Shown here one piece after another: positions 1 through 7,855 of a stretch of DNA of 64,000 nt; positions within the stretch are counted from its first letter, which is position 1; each line of letters begins with the position of its first letter. The notes beneath the pieces were generated by a model. That model saw only the letters and a program-made list of their open reading frames with translations, was not told where the DNA came from and did no database searches. The stretch comes from Polaromonas sp. A23 (GTDB lineage Bacteria > Pseudomonadota > Gammaproteobacteria > Burkholderiales > Burkholderiaceae_C): the NCBI RefSeq assembly GCF_002001015.1, contig NZ_MUNO01000022.1, positions 124,001 through 188,000 of the forward strand, read 5' to 3'. A program made the position numbers and the translations under genes.

Positions 1-1
1 G

Positions 2-193
2 CTGCTGGGCATCACCGGCACGCTCGGCGGTCATCTGGTGGGCATCTATACCGAGGTGTCGGCCGGACTGCGCCTGCTGGGCTGGGAGGTCTACACCACC
101 TACTATGTGCCCGACATGGCCCTGGCAGGCATCGGCATCATTGCCGTCATGCTGTTGGTCCTGGGATGGTGGAGTCGCAGCAGGATCCGGTAA
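2..193 (+). CDS. C-terminal end of a membrane protein (partial)
   Basis: The reading frame is open from the first bases of the window and stops with TAA at 191-193, leaving 63 residues. The sequence is hydrophobic with two likely membrane segments: one near the start (LLGITGTLGGHLVGIY) and one at the end (MALAGIGIIAVMLLVLGWW), followed by a short basic tail (SRSRIR). The part between them is tyrosine-rich. The N-terminus lies outside the window, so the family cannot be assigned from this fragment. Confidence 0.55.
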   Translation: MLGITGTLGGHLVGIYTEVSAGLRLLGWEVYTTYYVPDMALAGIGIIAVMLLVLGWWSRSRIR

Positions 194-310
194 GCGCCAT
201 CGTCCAGCTTCATCTGGAGCGCCTCGGCAGTTCATCGGCCACTGCGAAAGTATGGCTACACCTTTCCTGCAGCCCTGACGGGGGGCGTTGCCCTGTTGCG
301 AAGGTCACGA

Positions 311-1105
311 TCAGAAGCTGCCTGGATAGGCTCCGCCGTCGGCCAGCACGTTCTGGCCGGTCATGTAGCCGGCATGCACGCTGCACAAAAAGGCGCAAAT
401 CGCACCAAATTCTTCAGGCGAGCCAAAACGCTGCGCGGGAATGGTCTTGCGGCGCGCTTCCATCAGAACTTCCATCGGCTGGCCGGTTTTTTCCGCCGCG
501 CCTTTCATGGTTCCCTTGAGCCGGTCGGTGTCAAAAGCACCGGGCAACAGGTTATTGATGGTGACGCCCTGGCTTGCAAGCTTGCTGCGCGCGATGCCGG
601 CGACAAAACCGGTCAGGCCGCTACGCGCACCGTTGGACAAGCCAAGAATGTCGATCGGCGCCTTCACCGCGCTGGAAGTGATGTTCACGATGCGGCCAAA
701 ACCGCGTGCGGCCATGCCGTCGACAGTGGCCTTGATCAGCTCGATGGGGGTCAGCATATTGGCATCCACGGCCTTGATCCATGCGTCACGGTCCCAGTCA
801 CGAAAATCGCCGGGCGCTGGACCGCCGGCATTGGTGACCACGATGTCGAAGTCTTTGCGCACCGCAAAAACAGCGGCCCGGCCTTCTACCGTCGTGATGT
901 CTGCAGCAACAAACTGAACGCTGGCGCCTGCAGGCCGACCGCCGTCAGCTATCAACATGGAAGCCGCGGCTTCAAGAACCTGCGCGCCACGGGCCACTAT
1001 CAGCACGTTCACGCCCTCGCGCACCAGCGCCTGGGCACAACCCAGGCCCAGGCCCTTGCTTGCACCGCATACCAGTGCCCATTTGCCTGCAATACCTAAA
1101 TCCAT
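311..1105 (-). CDS. SDR-family oxidoreductase with altered catalytic residues
   Basis: This is a 264-residue Rossmann-fold protein with a glycine-rich cofactor motif GASKGLGLG (residues 14-22) and the SDR motif TNAGG (91-95). The usual catalytic YxxxK is not present: the aligned positions read S157 and R161 (LSNGARSGL), although the serine pair SS (144-145) remains. Some divergent SDRs annotated as 3-oxoacyl-ACP reductases share this feature, so dehydrogenase activity is not assured. A GTG 12 nt upstream (1117) is in frame, but ATG 1105 has the purine-rich AGTGGA ahead of it and gives the normal N-terminus. The next gene diverges only 36 nt away, so the two promoters must be compressed into or beyond this gap. 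Confidence 0.85.
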   Translation of the reverse strand: MDLGIAGKWALVCGASKGLGLGCAQALVREGVNVLIVARGAQVLEAAASMLIADGGRPAGASVQFVAADITTVEGRAAVFAVRKDFDIVVTNAGGPAPGDFRDWDRDAWIKAVDANMLTPIELIKATVDGMAARGFGRIVNITSSAVKAPIDILGLSNGARSGLTGFVAGIARSKLASQGVTINNLLPGAFDTDRLKGTMKGAAEKTGQPMEVLMEARRKTIPAQRFGSPEEFGAICAFLCSVHAGYMTGQNVLADGGAYPGSF

Positions 1106-1141
1106 AATAATTTCCACTTAATCGTTGGGAGGTGATGAGCC

Positions 1142-1732
1142 ATGATACTGAGTAAATTCAACCGTTTTAGCCGTCTGGGCACTGGCCTCCTGTTGCTGGG
1201 CAGCGCGCTGGCCTATGCGCAAAGCGAATCCGTGCTCATCAAGCGGGCGGCAGAACTGCGCGAAGCGCCGGGCGAAAATTCACGTAGCCTGGCCGCTCTG
1301 GCCGTGCGCACCCCGGTCACCCGTTCAGGCGCACGCCAGGGAGCGTGGATCCAGGTGCGCACCGCCGAGGGCGCCAGCGGCTGGGTTCACATGTTTGATG
1401 TGGCTTCCACCACCGGCACTGTGTCCAGCGCCGGTACGGGTGCACTGCGCGGGCTGACCAGCTTTTTCAACAAGGGCAGCGCCCAGGGCGGAACCACCAC
1501 GGCGACATCTACCGTCGGTATTCGCGGGCTGGGCGCTGAAGACCTGGCCCGCGCGCAGCCGGACATGGCTGCCGTGGCGCAGGCCGATGGCTTGCGGCAG
1601 GACGCCGACCAGGCACGCCAGTTCGCCGCCGGCGCCGCGCTGTCCAGCCGTACGGTGGAGGCCCTGCCGACACCGGCACCCGTGCAAGCCCCAGCGCAAA
1701 GTACCAATCCTGGCAGCGGCAACTTCAATTAA
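1142..1732 (+). CDS. Exported SH3-like domain protein
   Basis: The protein has 196 residues. A signal peptide ends near ALAYAQS (about residue 28). An SH3-like (SH3_3/YgiM type) domain follows, spanning roughly residues 30-85, with the typical pattern of a short strand, variable loop, W-I-Q-V and GWVH. The C-terminal half is Ala/Gln-rich and low in complexity. A strong ribosome site (GGGAGGTG) precedes the ATG. The M48 protease gene starts 15 nt downstream, so the pair is almost certainly one operon acting in the cell envelope. Bacterial SH3 domains often bind peptidoglycan or peptides; no ligand can be named here. Confidence 0.85.
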   Translation: MILSKFNRFSRLGTGLLLLGSALAYAQSESVLIKRAAELREAPGENSRSLAALAVRTPVTRSGARQGAWIQVRTAEGASGWVHMFDVASTTGTVSSAGTGALRGLTSFFNKGSAQGGTTTATSTVGIRGLGAEDLARAQPDMAAVAQADGLRQDADQARQFAAGAALSSRTVEALPTPAPVQAPAQSTNPGSGNFN

Positions 1733-1747
1733 CAAGCAGGAGCCACC

Positions 1748-2797
1748 ATGAACCCGCAATATCTTCTGACCCGCGCGGCCTGCCTGCCGTTTGCCCTTGC
1801 TGTTGCACTGGCCTGCGCTCCGGCGCAGGCCCAGGATGTCGGCAAGACCCTGAATATCCTGGGCTCTATTTTTCGCCAGGCTGCGCCCGCCGAAGCGCCG
1901 GCGCAGCAACCCGCCTCACCAGCGGGAATGCTCGGCAACTTGATGGGTGCCAACCTGGCACCGGGGGGCGGCAATGCTGCACGTGCTGGTGACTTGATCG
2001 GCCTGCTGTCGCAGTCGCTGGAGCAGATCGACGAACCGAAAGAAATCGAGATCGGCCGACAGCTTGCGGCCGTGTTGCTGGGCAGCAAACCGCTGCACCC
2101 GGACATGGCCCTGCAGCGCTATGTCAACCAGTTGGGACGCTGGATCAGCCTGCAGTCCACCCGTCCCCATTTGCCCTGGACCTTTGCCGTGCTGGACGAT
2201 CCTGGCTTCAACGCGTTTGCGGCACCGGGCGGTTACATCTTCGTGACCAAGGGTCTGGTGGACGGCGTGGCTGACGAAGCCGAGCTGGCTGGCATCCTGG
2301 CGCACGAGATCACCCATGTCACGGCAAAACACCATCTGCAGGCCATCGCCAAAACCGCACGCGCCGGGCTGCTCACGCAGGTCATCGGCTCGCAGGTCAA
2401 GGGCCAGCTTGCCGGAGCGGTATCAGCCCAGTTTCTGAGCTTGGGGCGTGACCTGTATTCCCGCGGCCTGGACCAGGGCGACGAGTTCGATGCCGACCGC
2501 AGCGGCGTGGCGCTGGCTGCGCGTGCCGGCTTTGACCCTTACGGCCTGGTCGCCGTGCTGCAACAGCTGCGCACGGCCACGCCTGACAACCCTCTGTTTG
2601 CACTGTCACTGAGCACCCACCCGCCGGCCCAGCAACGCCTGGACTTGCTGGAGCAAGCCATGGGCAACCGGCTGGACAGCTTTGCGGGTCAGTCACCCAT
2701 CACGGTCACGCAGCGCATGGAAAGCCTGTCGGCCAACCGCAGCGCCAGTGCAGTGCCAGCAGCCCCCGCACCCAAGCGCGCACCGGTAAAAAAATAA
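1748..2797 (+). CDS. M48-family metalloprotease, periplasmic
   Basis: The protein has 349 residues with a signal peptide ending near APAQAQ. The zinc-protease signature HEITH lies in LAGILAHEITHVTAKHH, with the downstream glutamate in GDEFDADRSGVALAARAG supplying the third zinc ligand typical of M48. The chaperone-like TPR half seen in BepA is missing. The protein ends instead in a short Pro/Ala/Lys tail. It resembles LoiP/YcaL-type proteases that handle envelope or outer-membrane proteins. Co-transcription with the exported SH3 protein suggests a joint envelope quality-control role (inference). Confidence 0.88.
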   Translation: MNPQYLLTRAACLPFALAVALACAPAQAQDVGKTLNILGSIFRQAAPAEAPAQQPASPAGMLGNLMGANLAPGGGNAARAGDLIGLLSQSLEQIDEPKEIEIGRQLAAVLLGSKPLHPDMALQRYVNQLGRWISLQSTRPHLPWTFAVLDDPGFNAFAAPGGYIFVTKGLVDGVADEAELAGILAHEITHVTAKHHLQAIAKTARAGLLTQVIGSQVKGQLAGAVSAQFLSLGRDLYSRGLDQGDEFDADRSGVALAARAGFDPYGLVAVLQQLRTATPDNPLFALSLSTHPPAQQRLDLLEQAMGNRLDSFAGQSPITVTQRMESLSANRSASAVPAAPAPKRAPVKK

Positions 2798-2819
2798 GTC
2801 AGCAAGCCCACTCCCCCAC

Positions 2820-2997
2820 CAGCAGGGGCCGCGGATCTGGCACCGCCAGTCCGCAGGCGCAGCGGCCCCCAAGGGGCTGGAGCCTGCGGCTCCAAAGCTG
2901 CTTGAGCAGCTTTGGACAGGCGACAGAGGCGAAGCTTCTAGCGAGCCGCGGCCTGCAAGGCCTCGGGAGTTACACGCAGTGAGCAACCGTGGGGGCT
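2820..2997. repeat. Dispersed GC-rich intergenic repeat, family A, copy 1
   Basis: The left end (GCAGGGGCCGCGG...CCGCAGGCGCAGC) and right end (ACGCAGTGAGC...GTGGGGGC) match the copies at 13887 and 25537; this copy is in the same orientation as the one at 25537. Here the two ends are separated by extra sequence with two perfect hairpins, 2879-2893 (6-bp arms) and 2892-2915 (10-bp arms, TTGA loop). It lies between the convergent M48 protease and DMT genes, touches the DMT stop codon, and may serve as a bidirectional terminator. Confidence 0.7.
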
Positions 2998-3934
2998 ATT
3001 TCCCTCGGGTGAAGACGAAAATCCCGGCGATCACCAGCACTGTGCCTGCCGCCACCCAGCCGGTGAAAGGCTCACCGAGGATGAGCACGCCCATGAGAAT
3101 GGTGGACATGGGGCCGACCATGCCGGCCTGTGCTGCAAGACCGGCCCCGACGCGTTCGATGGCCATCATCACCATCAGCACAGGAACCGCCGTGCACAAG
3201 GTGGCATTGACGACCGACAGCCAGATCACCTCAGGCGCAACGGCAGCGGCACCCATGGGCCGCAACACCAGGAACTGCACGATGCAGCAAATACATGCCA
3301 CGGTGGTAGCCAGGCCCACCAGCCTCAGGGCGCCCAGGCGCCGCACCATTTCACCGCTGTAGACAAGATAAATGGCGTAACTGACAGCACTCAGGAAAAC
3401 CAGCAAGGCACCCCAGGCAGCTTCCCGGCCCAGCAGGTTGATTTCATGGCCAAACACGAGCACCACACCGCCATAACTGACCGCCATGCCGATGACCTGC
3501 GTCAAGGTGATGCGCCGCCCATACAGCACAAGCCCCAGCAGCAGGACCAACGTGGGATTGAGATACAGAATCAGCCGCTCAAACGACGCGCTGATGTAAG
3601 CCAGGCCTGCAAAGTCGAGAAAACTTGCGAGGTAATAGCCGGTAAACCCGAGCCACGCCACACCCAGCCAGTCTTTACGCGTGAGGGCCGCCTTGCCGCG
3701 GCTGGCCCACCAGGCCATGGCGGCAAAAATCGGCAATGCAAACAACATGCGGTACATGATCAGCGTAACGGCATCGACACCGTAACGGTAGGCGAGCTTG
3801 ACGATGATCGCCTTGCCGCTGAAGGCGATGGCGCCCAGCGTCGCCAGCAGTAAGCCACCCGCTATGCTTTTAGGAGCTGCTTGTGCCCGTAAACCTTGGG
3901 CTGGGAGCGGTTTTTCTTCGTTCTTTTGAGTCAA
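2996..3934 (-). CDS. DMT-superfamily (EamA) transporter
   Basis: The protein has 312 residues with about ten predicted membrane helices in two EamA repeats, the second starting near GREAAWGALLVFLSAVSYA. This architecture is typical of exporters of amino acids or metabolites; the substrate cannot be told from sequence. The cytoplasmic N-terminus (about residues 1-25, MTQKNEEKPLPAQGLRAQAA) is unusually polar, and part of it is encoded by a copy of the AT-rich dispersed repeat (3861-3907). The start is therefore uncertain: translation could begin at a later codon, closer to the first helix. The gamma-glutamyltransferase gene ends 9 nt upstream and is probably co-transcribed. Confidence 0.85.
   Translation of the reverse strand: MTQKNEEKPLPAQGLRAQAAPKSIAGGLLLATLGAIAFSGKAIIVKLAYRYGVDAVTLIMYRMLFALPIFAAMAWWASRGKAALTRKDWLGVAWLGFTGYYLASFLDFAGLAYISASFERLILYLNPTLVLLLGLVLYGRRITLTQVIGMAVSYGGVVLVFGHEINLLGREAAWGALLVFLSAVSYAIYLVYSGEMVRRLGALRLVGLATTVACICCIVQFLVLRPMGAAAVAPEVIWLSVVNATLCTAVPVLMVMMAIERVGAGLAAQAGMVGPMSTILMGVLILGEPFTGWVAAGTVLVIAGIFVFTRGK
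3861..3907. repeat. AT-rich dispersed repeat, family B, inside a gene
   Basis: The bases GCTATGCTTTTAGGAGCTGC followed by TTGTGCCCGT and a GGGCTGGGAGC tail match the family consensus (GCTAT-N-A/T-rich-AGCTGC-TTGCGCCCG-GGGC). It encodes part of the N-terminus of the DMT transporter on the minus strand, in frame. Confidence 0.55.
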
Positions 3935-3943
3935 GACACGCTT

Positions 3944-5569
3944 CTAGAAGCCAACCGCCTGGCCATCACGCCTGCCATCACTGGCAACGACATACCCTTC
4001 GACCTTCGGGTCGCCGGCACGCCAGATGAATTGACCCGCGCCGAAATCCTGGTAGGAGTCATTGATGACTTCCGTGCGGTGGCCGCGGTCGGCCAGGCCC
4101 TGTACCGTCTGCGCGTTCATGGCCGCTTCGACATTGATTTCGAGCCCCGCGTTGTAGCGCCAGCGTGGCGCATCGCAGGCGGCCTGCGGGTTCTGCTTGT
4201 AATCCAGCATGCGCACCAGGGTCTGCATATGGCCCTGCGGCTGCATGTTGGCGCCCATCACGCCATAAGACATGATCGGTTGTCCATTCTTGGTCAGGAA
4301 AGCCGGAATGATGGTGTGGAAAGGCCGCTTGCCCGGCGCCACCTGGTTGGCGCCCGCCTCCAGACTGAAGGCATGGCCGCGGTTTTGCAGGCTGATACCG
4401 AACTCGGGCTCGACACAGCCTGAGCCAAAACCCATGTAGTTGCTCTGGATGAAACTGACCATCATGCCGTCTTCGTCGGCTGCGGTGAGGTAGATGGTGC
4501 CGCCCTTGACCGGATTGCCGGCGCCGAAGTCCTGCGCTTTTTTCATGTCGATGAGTTTGGCACGAGCAGCGAGATAGTCGTCATCGAGCATTTGCTCGAC
4601 GCTCACCTCCATCGACGATGGCTCGGCCACGTATTTGTAGACGTCGGCAAAGGCCAGTTTCATCGCCTCAATCTGCAGGTGCTGTGAGTCCACACCGTCC
4701 ACGGCCAGGCTGGCGAGATCAAACTTGTCGAGGATACCCAGGGCAATCAGCGCGGCAATGCCCTGGCCATTCGGCGGTATTTCATGCAGGGTGTAGCCGC
4801 GGTAGTCCTTACCGATAGGCGTGACCCATTCCGGCTTGTAGGACTCGAAATCTTTGGCCGTGATGCTGCCGCCGTTTTGCGTAGAGAACTTCTCGATGGC
4901 CTGCGCGATTTCACCGCCGTAATAGGCCGTTCCCTTGCTCTGCGCGATGGCACGCAGCGCCCTGCCCGCAGCCTTGAACTGAAACAACTCGCCAACGTTC
5001 GGTGCCCGGCCCCAAGGCAAAAAGGACTGCGCAAAACCGGGCAGGGATTTCAATTCATCCGTCGCAGCCGCCCACTTCTGTTGCACCACCGGCGGGACCA
5101 GGTAACCGCGCTCGGCGGCCTCAATCGCCGGCTCCATCAGATCAGCGAAAGGCAGTTTGCCGAAACGCTCGCTCATCGCCACCCAACTGGCCACCGCGCC
5201 GGGCACAGTCGCCGAGTCAAACCCGCGCTTGGGAGGCGTGGTGGCGCCTGCGCGGTGTTTGCGCTTGAAGTAATCGGGCGTCCACGCCTGCGGCGCGCGT
5301 CCTGAAGCGTTCAGACCATGCAGCGCCTTGCCATCCCAGATCAGGGCAAATGCGTCACTGCCCAGGCCATTGCTGACGGGCTCGACAATCGTCATGGTGG
5401 CCACGGCGGCAATGGCGGCGTCTACCGCATTGCCGCCCTTGAGCAGCATGCGCAGGCCGGCCTGCGCGCCCAGCGGGTGCGAGGTGGAAACCACATTGCG
5501 CGCAAACAGCGGAATGCGGGTGGAGGTGTAGGGGTTGCTGTAGTCGAAGAAAGTAGATGGGGATGGCAT
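3944..5569 (-). CDS. Gamma-glutamyltransferase family protein
   Basis: The protein has 541 residues from the chosen ATG (MPSPSTFF); the frame extends 16 codons upstream but that part is not family-like. The Ntn-hydrolase fold processes itself at a threonine; here T358 in GGTIYLTAAD aligns with the nucleophile of E. coli GGT. The NASGRAP motif near residue 90 supplies the substrate-binding arginine. The usual TTHxS motif is replaced by TIYLT, placing it with YwrD-like or acylase-related GGT members rather than classical Ggt. No signal peptide is evident, so it is probably cytoplasmic. Substrate may be glutathione or another gamma-glutamyl compound. The stop is 9 nt before the DMT transporter gene. 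Confidence 0.88.
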   Translation of the reverse strand: MPSPSTFFDYSNPYTSTRIPLFARNVVSTSHPLGAQAGLRMLLKGGNAVDAAIAAVATMTIVEPVSNGLGSDAFALIWDGKALHGLNASGRAPQAWTPDYFKRKHRAGATTPPKRGFDSATVPGAVASWVAMSERFGKLPFADLMEPAIEAAERGYLVPPVVQQKWAAATDELKSLPGFAQSFLPWGRAPNVGELFQFKAAGRALRAIAQSKGTAYYGGEIAQAIEKFSTQNGGSITAKDFESYKPEWVTPIGKDYRGYTLHEIPPNGQGIAALIALGILDKFDLASLAVDGVDSQHLQIEAMKLAFADVYKYVAEPSSMEVSVEQMLDDDYLAARAKLIDMKKAQDFGAGNPVKGGTIYLTAADEDGMMVSFIQSNYMGFGSGCVEPEFGISLQNRGHAFSLEAGANQVAPGKRPFHTIIPAFLTKNGQPIMSYGVMGANMQPQGHMQTLVRMLDYKQNPQAACDAPRWRYNAGLEINVEAAMNAQTVQGLADRGHRTEVINDSYQDFGAGQFIWRAGDPKVEGYVVASDGRRDGQAVGF

Positions 5570-5680
5570 TAGGGAATTGTCAATGATTTCCCCGGAAACC
5601 GCCCAGCCCTTGCACAACCTCCAGGAGCCTGTCGGATCCGGGAATCGACGCCCCAGTCCGCCAGGCTCCTGGCGTCCAAT

Positions 5681-5706
5681 AAAAAACGGCGCCCGAAGGC
5701 GCCGTT
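5681..5706 (-). terminator. Rho-independent terminator of tctBA
   Basis: A perfect 9-bp stem (AACGGCGCC / GGCGCCGTT, loop CGAA) at 5685-5706 is followed on the minus strand by a run of six T residues. It sits 18 nt beyond the tctA stop codon. Confidence 0.9.
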
Positions 5707-5724
5707 GGCATGCGGGAGCACTCC

Positions 5725-7245
5725 TTATACCGGCTCTTCTTCGTGGAAGGCTTCCTCGCGTTTGTTCTTCACCGCGGGCAGCAAAACGATGATCAGCAGC
5801 AACACACCAGCCGTCAGCAACCCGGCAGACAAGGGACGCGTCACAAACACGCTCCAGTCGCCACGTGAAAGCAGCAGGGCGCGGCGCAGATTTTCTTCCA
5901 TCATGGGGCCCAGAATAAAGCCCAGCAGCAGCGGCGCCGGCTCGGCGCCCAGCTTGATGAACGAATAACCGATCACGCCAAAAATCGCCACCATCCAGAT
6001 GTCCCAGGTGTTGTTGTTGGTCGAGTAAACACCAATGGCACAGAACAACACAATCGCGGGGAACAGCAGGCGATAGGGAATGGTCAGCAGCTTGATCCAG
6101 ATACCGATCAGCGGCAGGTTCAGAATAACCAACATCGCGTTACCGATCCACATCGAGGCAATCAGGCCCCAGAATAGCTCCGGGTTGCTGGTCATCACCT
6201 GCGGACCGGGCTGAATGTTGTGGATCGTCATGGCGCCCACCATCAGGGCCATCACAGCGTTGGGCGGAATGCCCAGTGTCAGCAACGGAATAAAAGAGGT
6301 TTGCGAGCCGGCGTTGTTGGCCGATTCAGGCGCGGCCACACCGCGAATATTGCCCTGGCCGAAAGGCACTTCGCCCGGCTTCATCTTGACTTTCTTCTCC
6401 AGCGCATACGCCGCAAACGCCGCCAGCAGGGCGCCACCACCGGGCAAAATACCCAGCGCCGAACCGAGGGCTGTACCGCGCAGCACGGCAGGCGCCATGT
6501 TCTTGAAATCTTCCTTGGTCGGGAAGAGCCCGGTCACCTTGGCAGTGAAAACTTCGCGCTCATGCTCGGGTTGCGCCAGGTTGCTGATGATCTCACCGTA
6601 GCCGAACACACCCATGGCGATCACGACGAAGCCGATACCGTCGGTCAACTCGGGCACATCGAAGCTGAAACGCGCCACGCCGGAATTCACGTCGGTACCC
6701 ACAAGGCCCATCAGCAAACCCAACACAATCATGCCGACGGCTTTGAGCAGTGAACCGGAGGCCAGCACGACCGCACCAATCAGGCCCAGAACCATCAAGG
6801 CAAAGTATTCTGCAGGGCCGAACTTGAAGGCCAGCTCGGTCAGAGGGGGAGCAAAGGCCGCCAGAATCAGCGTACCCACACAGCCCGCAAAAAAGGACCC
6901 CAGCCCGGCAGCGGCCAACGCTGGGCCCGCCCGCCCCTTTCTCGCCATCTGGTACCCGTCAATACAGGTCACGACAGAAGAAGACTCGCCAGGCAGATTC
7001 ACCAGAACTGCGGTGGTGGAACCGCCGTACTGCGCGCCGTAATAAATACCGGCCAGCATGATCAGCGCCGACACCGGTGGCAACGCGTAGGTTGCGGGCA
7101 ACAGCATGGCGATGGTGGCCACAGGGCCGATGCCGGGCAATACGCCGATCAGGGTACCGAGCACGCAGCCGACAAAGGCATACAGCAGATTGATGGGCGT
7201 GAAGGCAACGCTAAAGCCCAGGGACAAATTTGAGATCAGATCCAT
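5725..7245 (-). CDS. tctA: Tripartite tricarboxylate transporter, large permease TctA
   Basis: The protein has 506 residues, the usual length for TctA, and about eleven to twelve membrane helices. The family hallmarks are present: GVLPGIGPVATIAMLLP near residue 36, the GIYYGAQYGGSTTAVLVNLP stretch near residue 65, and GILPGGGALLAAFAAY in the second half. It forms the membrane channel with TctB and takes up carboxylates delivered by a periplasmic Bug/TctC protein. No tctC lies next to it; the nearest Bug genes are 50 kb away, so a remote partner is expected. It follows tctB by 9 nt and ends in a strong terminator. Confidence 0.95.
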   Translation of the reverse strand: MDLISNLSLGFSVAFTPINLLYAFVGCVLGTLIGVLPGIGPVATIAMLLPATYALPPVSALIMLAGIYYGAQYGGSTTAVLVNLPGESSSVVTCIDGYQMARKGRAGPALAAAGLGSFFAGCVGTLILAAFAPPLTELAFKFGPAEYFALMVLGLIGAVVLASGSLLKAVGMIVLGLLMGLVGTDVNSGVARFSFDVPELTDGIGFVVIAMGVFGYGEIISNLAQPEHEREVFTAKVTGLFPTKEDFKNMAPAVLRGTALGSALGILPGGGALLAAFAAYALEKKVKMKPGEVPFGQGNIRGVAAPESANNAGSQTSFIPLLTLGIPPNAVMALMVGAMTIHNIQPGPQVMTSNPELFWGLIASMWIGNAMLVILNLPLIGIWIKLLTIPYRLLFPAIVLFCAIGVYSTNNNTWDIWMVAIFGVIGYSFIKLGAEPAPLLLGFILGPMMEENLRRALLLSRGDWSVFVTRPLSAGLLTAGVLLLIIVLLPAVKNKREEAFHEEEPV

Positions 7246-7254
7246 TTTTTATCC

Positions 7255-7743
7255 TTAGCCGGTGATGAATGCAGGCCAGACCGGGAACTGCAGTTTCAGC
7301 GCCACGATGAATGCCAGATAGCTGCCAATGGCCAATACGGTGGCGAGAATGAAAGTGGTTTTGACCTTCCAGCCGGCTTCAGCCATGCTGGCGATGAAAA
7401 CCAGGGCATAGATGGCCACAATCAGGCCGAAAGCGGGAAGCCCGATGCTGGGCAGACCGGCCAGCAAAACGCCAAACACCACGTTTGCCAGAATAATGAA
7501 AATCAGCGGCTTCCAGGCCCACTTGCCAATCTTGTCGCCACCCTGGGTCTCCACAACCAGCGCCGTGAATGTGATCACTGCACCGATAAAGGCAAGGAGC
7601 ACGCCCAACATCAGCGGAAAGTAGCCCGGGCCCATGCGCGCGCCCGTGCCGACGTTGTAGGTGCTTGCGCCCCATGCAAACGCAACACCCACGGCCATGA
7701 ACATCAGGCCGCAAAAAAAGTCTTTCTGACTCTTGATATTCAC
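7255..7743 (-). CDS. tctB: Tripartite tricarboxylate transporter, small permease TctB
   Basis: The protein has 162 residues with four predicted helices and is the small membrane subunit paired with TctA. I start it at the GTG at 7743 because an AGGAGA ribosome site lies 6 nt upstream of it, and because VNIKSQKDFFCGLMFMAVG gives the normal TctB N-terminus. A longer frame from 7791 is possible but adds a polar, non-family segment. The GxGxRMGPGYFP motif (residues about 33-44) is characteristic of the family. Confidence 0.9.
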   Translation of the reverse strand: MNIKSQKDFFCGLMFMAVGVAFAWGASTYNVGTGARMGPGYFPLMLGVLLAFIGAVITFTALVVETQGGDKIGKWAWKPLIFIILANVVFGVLLAGLPSIGLPAFGLIVAIYALVFIASMAEAGWKVKTTFILATVLAIGSYLAFIVALKLQFPVWPAFITG

Positions 7744-7855
7744 GGTTTGTCTCCTGTAGATAAAGAATGAATCGGTGGATTGTGCATGCAATTGCCCATG
7801 ACGAGCATGTGGCTTTCACTTAGTCATGGTCGGATTGTAAGAACTGGATAAGCAA

